Below, piece by piece: positions 1-4,899 of a stretch of DNA of 5,073 bases. Position 1 is the stretch's first letter; each line of letters opens with the position of its first letter. Position numbers and translations under genes: made by a program. The DNA is from an uncultured Lachnospiraceae bacterium (lineage in GTDB: Bacteria > Bacillota_A > Clostridia > Lachnospirales > Lachnospiraceae). The notes under the pieces were generated by a model that saw nothing but the letters and a program-made list of their open reading frames with translations, had not been told where the DNA came from and did not search any database. The stretch covers positions 1-5,073 of the forward strand of contig CAJUFW010000097.1 of NCBI GenBank assembly GCA_910585655.1, in the 5' to 3' direction.

Positions 1-40
1 AGTAATGTGACTGGAGTTCAGACGTGTGCTCTTCCGATCT
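1..40. other. Illumina TruSeq adapter remnant (not genomic)
   Basis: Positions 7-40 match the 34-nt Illumina TruSeq index-read (P7 side) adapter as I know it, beginning GTGACTGGAGTTCAGACG and ending GCTCTTCCGATCT. The preceding AGTAAT (1-6) sits where the i7 index lies and equals the last six bases of the reverse complement of TruSeq HT index D701 (ATTACTCG). This is library sequence left on a contig end, so the biological sequence starts at 41. Nothing should be annotated here, and the upstream genomic neighbour is unknown. Confidence 0.97.
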
Positions 41-70
41 TGATCGTTTAGCTCAAAAACAGAAACTTAA

Positions 71-90
71 AAACCACAAAAAACCACAAA
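71..90. repeat. Perfect tandem 10-bp repeat upstream of the promoter
   Basis: AAACCACAAA occurs twice head to tail (71-80 and 81-90), ending 17 bases before the -35 box. The core CCACAAAA (74-81 and 84-91) also appears inverted as TTTTGTGG at 201-208 in the transcribed leader. The placement just upstream of a strong promoter suits a regulator-binding site, but the regulator is not in the window. The surrounding sequence is A-rich, so chance similarity is possible. Confidence 0.5.
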
Positions 91-107
91 AATATTGCAT
101 GATTATG

Positions 108-136
108 TTGACAAAATAAAAAACTCATGATATGAT
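108..136 (+). promoter_or_regulatory. Sigma-A (sigma-70 type) promoter of the BMC operon
   Basis: A perfect -35 box TTGACA (108-113) is followed after exactly 17 bases by TATGAT (131-136), one mismatch from the -10 consensus. TG at 128-129 gives an extended -10 (TGaTATGAT). Transcription would start near A143, leaving a leader of about 104 nt before the aldolase. It is the only convincing promoter in the window, so the genes through the end are probably one transcription unit. Such a strong core promoter driving a catabolic operon suggests control by a repressor or catabolite repression, which is inference. Confidence 0.88.
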
Positions 137-151
137 AGCTTCAGAAATAAC

Positions 152-178
152 AAAAACAATAAAAACAACAAAAACAAA
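152..178 (+). repeat. Three 9-bp phased AAAAACAA repeats in the leader
   Basis: AAAAACAA occurs at 152-159, 161-168 and 170-177, an exact 9-bp period with only the ninth base varying (T, C, A). It begins roughly 10 bases past the predicted transcription start. Directly repeated elements in this position could be an operator for a DeoR-type sugar regulator, or an unstructured leader that keeps the mRNA open. The sequence alone does not decide between these, and low complexity may account for part of it. Confidence 0.5.
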
Positions 179-213
179 GAAAATGGTGGCTAGGAAAAGA
201 TTTTGTGGAATTA

Positions 214-227
214 AGCCCGAAGGGGCT
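214..227 (+). other. Small leader hairpin just before the aldolase ribosome site
   Basis: AGCCC (214-218) pairs with GGGCT (223-227) around a GAAG loop. It ends six bases before AGGAGG (234-239). No U-tract follows, so it is not a terminator. The segment after the stem, CTCAAATGAGGAGGAT, closely resembles the one before the shell gene at 4900 (CTCAAATAGGAGGAT), which also follows a GC hairpin. This suggests a shared translation-initiation module. Confidence 0.5.
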
Positions 228-246
228 CAAATGAGGAGGATTTATC

Positions 247-1056
247 ATGCAGAATGAATTTGAATTAAAAAAGCAGATTTGCGAAATCGGCAAGCGGATT
301 TACAACCGGAACATGGTAGCGGCAAATGACGGCAATATTTCCGTCAAATTAAACGACAATGAATTCCTATGTACTCCGACAGGTGTTTCCAAGGGCTTTA
401 TGACACCGGAGTATATTTGTAAGGTGGATGCGAAGGGAAATGTAATCCAGGCAAACGCGGGCTTTAAGCCATCTTCCGAAATCAAGATGCACATGAGAGT
501 CTATGAAAAGCGTCCGGATGTAGGGGCAGTTGTTCACGCACACCCAACCTTTGCGACTTCTTTTGCCATTGCAGGGATTCCGCTGACACAGCCGATTATG
601 CCGGAGGCAGTCATTGCGTTGGGTTGCGTGCCGATTGCAGAGTACGGTACTCCGTCTACGATGGAAATTCCGGATAACGTAGAGAAATACCTTCCTTATT
701 ATGACGCTGTTTTATTGGAAAGCCACGGCGCTCTGACCTGGAGTACCGATTTGCTGGCGGCTTACCACAAGATGGAATCCGTAGAATTTTATGCAGAACT
801 GCTTTATAAATCCAAAATGTTGGGCGGTCCGAAGGAATTTGACCGCGCTACGGTAGAAAAGCTTTATGAAATCCGTAGACAGTTCGGTCTTCCGGGCAAG
901 CATCCGGCTGATTTGTGCCAGAATAAAGGCGGCTTAAACTGCCATAACTGCAGTGGAAGCTGTGTATCTGGTTCCGTCTCCTCCGAGGCAAAGGGGGCAA
1001 GTCCGGAGCTGGTAGCAGAGATTACCAAAAAAGTGATGCAGGAGCTTGGGTTATAA
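247..1056 (+). CDS. fucA: Class II aldolase (L-fuculose-1-phosphate aldolase type) with C-terminal encapsulation peptide
   Basis: This predicted zinc aldolase cleaves L-fuculose-1-P (possibly L-rhamnulose-1-P) to DHAP and lactaldehyde. The class II aldolase/adducin fold spans about residues 5-215, with motifs ANDGNIS (26-32), TPTGVSKG (43-50), PSSE (75-78), VVHAHP (95-100) and ESHGAL (158-163). E78, H97, H99 and H160 correspond, with a constant offset of 5, to E. coli FucA ligands E73, H92, H94 and H155. The protein has 269 residues against about 215 for FucA. The extra part is a Cys-rich linker (C224, C232, C235, C239) and a terminal amphipathic helix (about 252-269, LVAEITKKVMQELGL) of encapsulation-peptide type. 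This implies the aldolase works inside the shell, as in GRM5 fucose/rhamnose compartments. AGGAGG (234-239) lies seven bases before the ATG. Family assignment is firm; the exact sugar phosphate is uncertain. Confidence 0.92.
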   Translation: MQNEFELKKQICEIGKRIYNRNMVAANDGNISVKLNDNEFLCTPTGVSKGFMTPEYICKVDAKGNVIQANAGFKPSSEIKMHMRVYEKRPDVGAVVHAHPTFATSFAIAGIPLTQPIMPEAVIALGCVPIAEYGTPSTMEIPDNVEKYLPYYDAVLLESHGALTWSTDLLAAYHKMESVEFYAELLYKSKMLGGPKEFDRATVEKLYEIRRQFGLPGKHPADLCQNKGGLNCHNCSGSCVSGSVSSEAKGASPELVAEITKKVMQELGL

Positions 1057-1080
1057 ACGGTCGGGAAACAGGAGGCCGGA

Positions 1081-1665
1081 ATGAAAGAGGAAAAAGATAA
1101 GCTGGTAGCAGAGATTGTCCATAGAGTGCTGACAGAGACAGGCAGCGTGAAGGCGGCAGCCAGGGAAATCGAAAAGGGCGTACATCTGCAGCCGCAGATA
1201 ACCCTCCGTTTGGCGGTTGCCTTGCTTGAGCGGATAGAGAAGCGGGCGAATGAGCTGGGGATGCGGATAGTAGCAGCCGTTTCGGACGCGGCAGGCAGAC
1301 CAGTCGCTATCCATTGTATGGACGGCGCCTACATAGGAAGCTTTGATGTGGCGTTAAATAAAACCTATACGGCGATAGCTTTTCAGATGTCTACTGCGCG
1401 GCTGGGGGAACTGGCGGCGCCGGGACAGCCTCTCTATGGAATCCAGCAGACGAATGAAGGAAAGATTGTAATATTTGGCGGTGGCGAGCCTTTGACAGCC
1501 GGGGATCTGGAAGAGAGAAGCGAAGAGGCAGACGGCAGCCAGACTAACATTGCTTCTGAGCAGATCATCGGGGCAATCGGGGTCAGCGGAGGAACCGCCG
1601 AGCAGGATACGTACCTGGCGGCTTATGCCAGGTCAATAGTAAAGGAGGTGGTTTCGTGTCTGTAG
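1081..1665 (+). CDS. HbpS/GlcG family (PduO C-terminal-like) BMC cargo protein
   Basis: The 194-residue protein has an amphipathic encapsulation-like helix at residues 5-20 (KDKLVAEIVHRVLTET), a short linker, then a DUF336/HbpS-GlcG domain from about 38 to 190. Recognisable parts are the first helix ending at about 60, the strand AVSDAAGRPVAIHCMDGA (66-83), NKTYTAIAF (93-101), FGGGEPL (132-138) and IGAIGVSGG (163-171) followed by QD. Relatives form the C-terminal half of PduO or bind haem (HbpS); their catalytic role in BMCs is unsettled. The PduO N-terminal cobalamin adenosyltransferase domain is absent, which fits a B12-independent locus. An acidic stretch (141-160) between GGGEPL and GAIGVSGG is longer than I expect for the family. 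AGGAGG (1070-1075) is five bases before the ATG, and the aldolase stop is 24 bases upstream. Family confident, function open. Confidence 0.85.
   Translation: MKEEKDKLVAEIVHRVLTETGSVKAAAREIEKGVHLQPQITLRLAVALLERIEKRANELGMRIVAAVSDAAGRPVAIHCMDGAYIGSFDVALNKTYTAIAFQMSTARLGELAAPGQPLYGIQQTNEGKIVIFGGGEPLTAGDLEERSEEADGSQTNIASEQIIGAIGVSGGTAEQDTYLAAYARSIVKEVVSCL
1643..1658 (+). promoter_or_regulatory. Strong ribosome site fixing a GTG start inside the upstream gene
   Basis: AAAGGAGGTG (1641-1650) is a near-perfect anti-16S match. Its AGGAGG core (1643-1648) lies seven bases before GTG 1656. The start falls 10 bases before the end of the HbpS-like gene. The site therefore sits within the upstream reading frame and suggests translational coupling. 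It also ensures that the N-terminal encapsulation helix of the dehydrogenase is included. Confidence 0.85.
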
Positions 1666-3059
1666 AAGGAAATGCGCTTCAGGAAAGCGTCGTGCAGGAG
1701 ATTGTCTCCCAGGTGATGGCAAAGCTGCAGATTGCAGAGGCGCCGACCGGAAAGCATGGTATTTTTGCCGATATGAACGAGGCGATTGAAGCGGCAAAGA
1801 AGGCGCAGCGTGTGATGCGTAATATGTCTATGGATCAGCGGGAGGAGATTATTGCCAACATCCGCCGGATGACAAAAGAGCAGGCAGAAATCATGGCAAG
1901 GATGGGAGTACAGGAAACGGGCATGGGCAACGTGGGGCATAAGATTTTAAAGCACCAGCTTGTAGCCGAGAAGACTCCCGGAACAGAGGACATTACGACG
2001 ACAGCCTGGTCGGGCGACCGCGGGCTGACTTTGATAGAGATGGGACCGTTTGGAGTGATTGGAGCCATTACGCCATGTACGAATCCAAGCGAGACTATTT
2101 TATGCAACTCGATGGGAATGATAGCCGGAGGAAATACGGTGGTATTCAATCCACACCCGGCAGCGATAAAAACCTCGATTTATGCGATTAATCTGATTAA
2201 CGAGGCATCGCTGGCAGCAGGGGGACCGGATAACGTGGCATGTACCGTAGAAAAGCCGACGTTGGAAACGAGCAACATCATGATGAAGCATCCGGATATC
2301 CCATTGATTGCCGCCACCGGCGGACCAGGTGTAGTGACAGCCGTGCTTTCCTCCGGGAAGCGGGGGATCGGCGCGGGAGCCGGGAACCCTCCGGCGGTCG
2401 TAGACGAGACTGCCGATATTCGTAAGGCAGCGGGCGATATTGTAAACGGCTGTACCTTTGACAACAACCTTCCTTGTATTGCGGAAAAGGAGGTCGTGGC
2501 AGTCGAAACCGTGATTGACGAACTGATACATTACATGGTGACAGAGCAGGGCTGCTACTTGGCTTCCAAGGAGGAACAGGAACGGCTGACGGCAACGGTG
2601 CTGACGCCAAAGGGGCTGAACCGGAAGTGTGTAGGACGCGATGCCAAGACGCTGCTTGGTATGATTGGCGTTACCGTACCGGACAATATCCGTTGTATTA
2701 TTTTTGAAGGAGAAAAGGAGCATCCACTGATTTCCGAGGAGCTGATGATGCCGATTTTAGGCATTGTTCGGGCAAAGGATTTTGACGATGCAGTAGAAAA
2801 GGCTGTCTGGCTGGAGCATGGCAACCGTCATTCCGCCCATATCCATTCCAAAAATATCGACCATATCACGAAGTATGCTAAAGCGATCGATACGGCAATC
2901 CTCGTGAAAAACGGACCTTCCTATTCGGCTTTGGGCTTTGGCGGCGAGGGTTTTTGCACCTTTACGATAGCCAGCCGTACCGGCGAAGGACTGACCAGCG
3001 CCAGTACCTTTACCAAAAGAAGACGTTGTGTCATGAGCGATAGCCTCTGTATCCGCTAG
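1656..3059 (+). CDS. pduP: CoA-acylating aldehyde dehydrogenase (PduP/EutE family), BMC-targeted
   Basis: This predicted enzyme oxidises an aldehyde (propionaldehyde, possibly lactaldehyde) with NAD+ and CoA to acyl-CoA inside the compartment. Residues 7-25 (LQESVVQEIVSQVMAKL) form the N-terminal encapsulation helix, followed by a linker and the ALDH domain from about 38 to 460. The NNLPC motif places the catalytic cysteine at C274. TGGPGVV (221-227) and GAGNPP (241-246) are typical of the acylating PduP/EutE branch, as is the C-terminus FTKRRRCVMSDSLCIR. At 467 residues the length is normal for the family and the frame is intact. The start is GTG 1656, supported by a very strong ribosome site and overlapping the previous gene by 10 bases. 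PduP or EutE orthology cannot be separated by eye; the aldolase neighbour favours a propionaldehyde/lactaldehyde role. Confidence 0.94.
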   Translation: MSVEGNALQESVVQEIVSQVMAKLQIAEAPTGKHGIFADMNEAIEAAKKAQRVMRNMSMDQREEIIANIRRMTKEQAEIMARMGVQETGMGNVGHKILKHQLVAEKTPGTEDITTTAWSGDRGLTLIEMGPFGVIGAITPCTNPSETILCNSMGMIAGGNTVVFNPHPAAIKTSIYAINLINEASLAAGGPDNVACTVEKPTLETSNIMMKHPDIPLIAATGGPGVVTAVLSSGKRGIGAGAGNPPAVVDETADIRKAAGDIVNGCTFDNNLPCIAEKEVVAVETVIDELIHYMVTEQGCYLASKEEQERLTATVLTPKGLNRKCVGRDAKTLLGMIGVTVPDNIRCIIFEGEKEHPLISEELMMPILGIVRAKDFDDAVEKAVWLEHGNRHSAHIHSKNIDHITKYAKAIDTAILVKNGPSYSALGFGGEGFCTFTIASRTGEGLTSASTFTKRRRCVMSDSLCIR

Positions 3060-3066
3060 GATGTCT

Positions 3067-3095
3067 ATTCGCCAGGATATCGAAACCTGGCGAAT
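3067..3095 (+). other. Perfect 10-bp hairpin after the aldehyde dehydrogenase gene
   Basis: ATTCGCCAGG (3067-3076) and CCTGGCGAAT (3086-3095) form a perfect 10-bp stem with a 9-nt loop (ATATCGAAA). It starts seven bases after the stop codon. The following bases (GGATCAGCC) contain no U-tract, so it is not a standard intrinsic terminator. In an intercistronic gap it more likely protects or delimits the upstream mRNA, or tunes downstream expression. No second promoter is convincing in the rest of the 130-base gap. Confidence 0.7.
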
Positions 3096-3177
3096 GGATC
3101 AGCCAGCCAAAAGGAATACAGAACGGGATAGAGGTTTTTACAGAGTTATATAAAAGAAAAAATAGAGCAACAAAGCA

Positions 3178-3192
3178 GAGGTGGCAAAGATG
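3178..3192 (+). promoter_or_regulatory. Ribosome site choosing ATG 3190 over GTG 3181
   Basis: GAGGTG (3178-3183) lies six bases before ATG 3190, good spacing. It overlaps the alternative in-frame GTG at 3181, which itself has only weak purine-rich sequence upstream (AATAGAGCAAC). The ATG is therefore preferred, shortening the protein by three residues (MAK). The encapsulation helix is unaffected by the choice. Confidence 0.7.
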
Positions 3193-4413
3193 GAGACGAG
3201 TAATATTAACATAGAAGAGATCGTCCGCCAGGTATTGTCCAGTATGGAGGGACGTATGGTACCGGGCGCCGGTGCTTCTGCCGCAGGCAGTACGGGAGCT
3301 TCCGGGGCAATCCCAGGTACGGCTCATGTGGCAATGCTGACCAGCCTGGAAAATTTCGAGGTAAAGGAATTTCCGATGCCGGAAGTAGGCGACGACGATA
3401 TTTTAGTAAAAGTAGAAGGCTGTGGGGTCTGCGGCACAGACGCGCATGAATTTAAAAAAGATCCGTTCAGTCTGATTCCGGTGGCGCTTGGTCATGAAGG
3501 AACGGGCGAAATCGTAAAGATGGGCAAAAATGTCAAATATGACAGCGCAGGAAAAGAACTAAAGCTTGGTGATAAAGTAGTCACCTGTATGATTTTTAAA
3601 GATAATCCTGATATTACGATGTTTGATTTAAATAAACAGAACGTAGGCGGAGCGGATGTATACGGCTTACTTCCGGATGACGACATTCACTTAAACGGCT
3701 GGTTTTCGGATTACATATTGATTCGGAAAGGCTCTACGGTATTTAATGTCAGTGATTTGGATTTGTATTCCAGAGTATTGATTGAGCCATGTGCGGTTTT
3801 GGTTCATGCAGTAGAGCGTGCGAAAAGCACAGGTATCCTGCGTTTTAACAGCCGCGTAGTGGTACAGGGCTGCGGACCGATTGGTTTGATTTGTATTGCA
3901 ATCCTGCGTACTATGGGTATCCAGAACATCATTGCCGTAGATGGCGAGCAGGGACGTCTGGATTTTGCCAGACAGTTAGGCGCTTCCGGTGCGGTTAATT
4001 TTAAGGAACACAAAGGCATTGAAGCGCTGGCAGGAGCAGTAGAGAACGCGTTCGGCGGGCATCTGGCAGACTTCGCGTTCCAGTGTACCGGTTCCCCAGT
4101 AGCGCATTCCAACATTTATAAATTTATCCGCAACGGCGGCGGTCTTTGCGAACTGGGCTTCTTTATCAACGGCGGTGATGCGACAATCAACCCGCACTTT
4201 GATATTTGCTCCAAGGAAATCACGACGGTCGGTTCCTGGGTATATACGTTGAGAGACTACGCAACTACGTTTGATTTCTTAAAGAGTGCAAAGCAAATCG
4301 GTCTGCCGATTGACAAACTGATTACTCACACATATCCGTTAGAGCAGATCAACGAAGCACTGAAAATGAACCTGTCCATGCAGGGATTAAAGATTGCGAT
4401 TATCAACCAATAA
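3190..4413 (+). CDS. Zinc-dependent alcohol dehydrogenase (MDR family) with N-terminal encapsulation peptide
   Basis: This predicted NAD(H)-linked dehydrogenase would reduce an aldehyde (propionaldehyde to propanol, or lactaldehyde to 1,2-propanediol) and regenerate NAD+ within the shell. From ATG 3190 it has 407 residues. An amphipathic helix (about 6-19, INIEEIVRQVLSSM) resembles the other cargo peptides. It is followed by a flexible Gly/Ala/Ser-rich linker (about 24-45), then the MDR domain. Catalytic zinc residues are likely C81 in CGVCGTD, H102-E103 in GHEGTG, and E199 in IEPC. The Rossmann motif is GCGPIG (227-232), with D251 at the end of the next strand suggesting NAD preference. The usual four-Cys structural-zinc lobe is absent; only one cysteine (C133) occurs in that region. 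It follows the aldehyde dehydrogenase after a hairpin-containing gap and precedes a shell gene by 27 bases. An extra three residues from GTG 3181 are possible. Confidence 0.9.
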   Translation: METSNINIEEIVRQVLSSMEGRMVPGAGASAAGSTGASGAIPGTAHVAMLTSLENFEVKEFPMPEVGDDDILVKVEGCGVCGTDAHEFKKDPFSLIPVALGHEGTGEIVKMGKNVKYDSAGKELKLGDKVVTCMIFKDNPDITMFDLNKQNVGGADVYGLLPDDDIHLNGWFSDYILIRKGSTVFNVSDLDLYSRVLIEPCAVLVHAVERAKSTGILRFNSRVVVQGCGPIGLICIAILRTMGIQNIIAVDGEQGRLDFARQLGASGAVNFKEHKGIEALAGAVENAFGGHLADFAFQCTGSPVAHSNIYKFIRNGGGLCELGFFINGGDATINPHFDICSKEITTVGSWVYTLRDYATTFDFLKSAKQIGLPIDKLITHTYPLEQINEALKMNLSMQGLKIAIINQ

Positions 4414-4426
4414 CAACCGTGGCAGA

Positions 4427-4443
4427 GAGGAGCGACTACCGTG
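4427..4443 (+). promoter_or_regulatory. Ribosome site and GTG start of the first shell gene
   Basis: GAGGAG (4427-4432) lies eight bases before GTG 4441. No ATG lies in frame near the expected BMC-domain start, and translation from the GTG gives a canonical opening (DKAVGILEVYGL). The GTG is therefore accepted as the start. The weaker start and site, compared with the AGGAGG/ATG of the next shell gene, suggest this subunit is made in smaller amounts, which is inference. Confidence 0.75.
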
Positions 4444-4755
4444 GACAAAGCCGTAGGGATTTTAGAGGTTTATGGGCTGACCTGCGCCTTTCTGGCAGCC
4501 GACGCCGGATGCAAAGCAGCGGACGTAACCTTAGAAAACTTTGATAAAAACAAACCGGCAAATGCCGACGCCCTTCCGGTGCCGCTGCTGGTGACAATTA
4601 AATTCCGGGGCAGCATTTCCGCGGTAGAAGCGGCGATGGAGGCCGGGATGGAAAAGGCAAAAGAAGTATCCGGGATTGTGCAGCATTTTATCATCGCCAA
4701 TCCCACCGAAGATACTGAAAAAATGCTGAAACTCTCCGCCTTTGATAAGTCATAA
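4441..4755 (+). CDS. BMC-H shell protein with extended pore loop
   Basis: This is a single-BMC-domain shell subunit of 104 residues, expected to form hexameric tiles in the compartment facets. The opening AVGILEVYGLTCAFLAADAGCKAADVTLE (4-32) and IKFRGSISAVEAAMEAGMEKA (53-73) are characteristic of the domain, followed by HFIIANPTEDTEKML (82-96). Where PduA-type proteins have the short pore segment KIGSGL, this one has KNKPANADALPVP (36-48), about nine residues longer and proline-rich, so the hexamer pore should differ in size and chemistry. Cys15 and Cys24 lie in the first helix. It sits 27 bases after the alcohol dehydrogenase and in the same reading frame. It is probably a minor or specialised tile alongside the PduA-like protein downstream. 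The domain call is firm; the exact subtype name is not recognised. Confidence 0.9.
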   Translation: MDKAVGILEVYGLTCAFLAADAGCKAADVTLENFDKNKPANADALPVPLLVTIKFRGSISAVEAAMEAGMEKAKEVSGIVQHFIIANPTEDTEKMLKLSAFDKS

Positions 4756-4786
4756 AGACGGAAAAATTCATTTTCGATGAACTGAA

Positions 4787-4811
4787 AAAAACAGCATCTA
4801 AAAACAGCATC
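4787..4811. repeat. 12-bp direct repeat between the two shell genes
   Basis: AAAAACAGCATC occurs at 4787-4798 and again at 4800-4811, separated by a single T. The distal copy also forms a 7-bp inverted pair with upstream sequence (TTCGATG 4773-4779 with CATCGAA 4808-4814). Its role is unknown; it could come from a local duplication or mark an RNA-binding site in the intercistronic region. Confidence 0.6.
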
Positions 4812-4821
4812 GAAGCGAAAG

Positions 4822-4860
4822 TACCCCTAAGAAGGGGGTAAAGCCGGGCATAGCCCGGCT
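4822..4860 (+). other. Two consecutive hairpins upstream of the PduA-like gene
   Basis: TACCCC (4822-4827) pairs with GGGGTA (4835-4840). Immediately after it, AGCCGGGC (4842-4849) pairs perfectly with GCCCGGCT (4853-4860) around a 3-nt loop. The GC-rich 8-bp stem is followed by CGAAGAGGAG, not a U-run, so a terminator is unlikely. Its position 5' of an abundant shell protein gene fits an mRNA processing or stabilising element that raises expression of that gene, which is inference. The rest of 4756-4899 shows no gene or convincing promoter. Confidence 0.7.
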
Positions 4861-4899
4861 CGAAGAGGAGATGCGGAACTCAAATAGGAGGATATTAAA

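Noticed and set aside
183..257. 24-codon leader ORF (ATG 183 to TGA 257) overlapping the aldolase start
   Set aside because: No ribosome site precedes it, and it contains the leader hairpin and the aldolase ribosome site. The basic peptide shows no attenuator-like codon run. Probably chance.
1620..1670. Frameshift between the HbpS-like and aldehyde dehydrogenase genes
   Set aside because: The 10-base overlap has a strong ribosome site and GTG start, and both proteins are complete. It is ordinary coupled overlap.
2100..2723. Long minus-strand open frame inside the aldehyde dehydrogenase gene, and similar antisense frames elsewhere
   Set aside because: They lie opposite strongly conserved coding sequence, have no ribosome sites and encode no recognisable domain. 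They are shadow frames.
3061..3153. 30-codon ORF beginning one base after the aldehyde dehydrogenase stop
   Set aside because: It has no usable ribosome site, spans the 10-bp hairpin and encodes no recognisable motif. Restart after termination is possible but unsupported.
3124..3154. Internal promoter before the alcohol dehydrogenase (TATATAAAA around 3147)
   Set aside because: The -10-like sequence has no acceptable -35 at 16-18 bases upstream, and the region is simply A/T-rich.
4842..4860. Intrinsic terminator between the shell genes
   Set aside because: The GC stem is strong but is followed by CGAAGAGGAG rather than a U-run, and the operon clearly continues.
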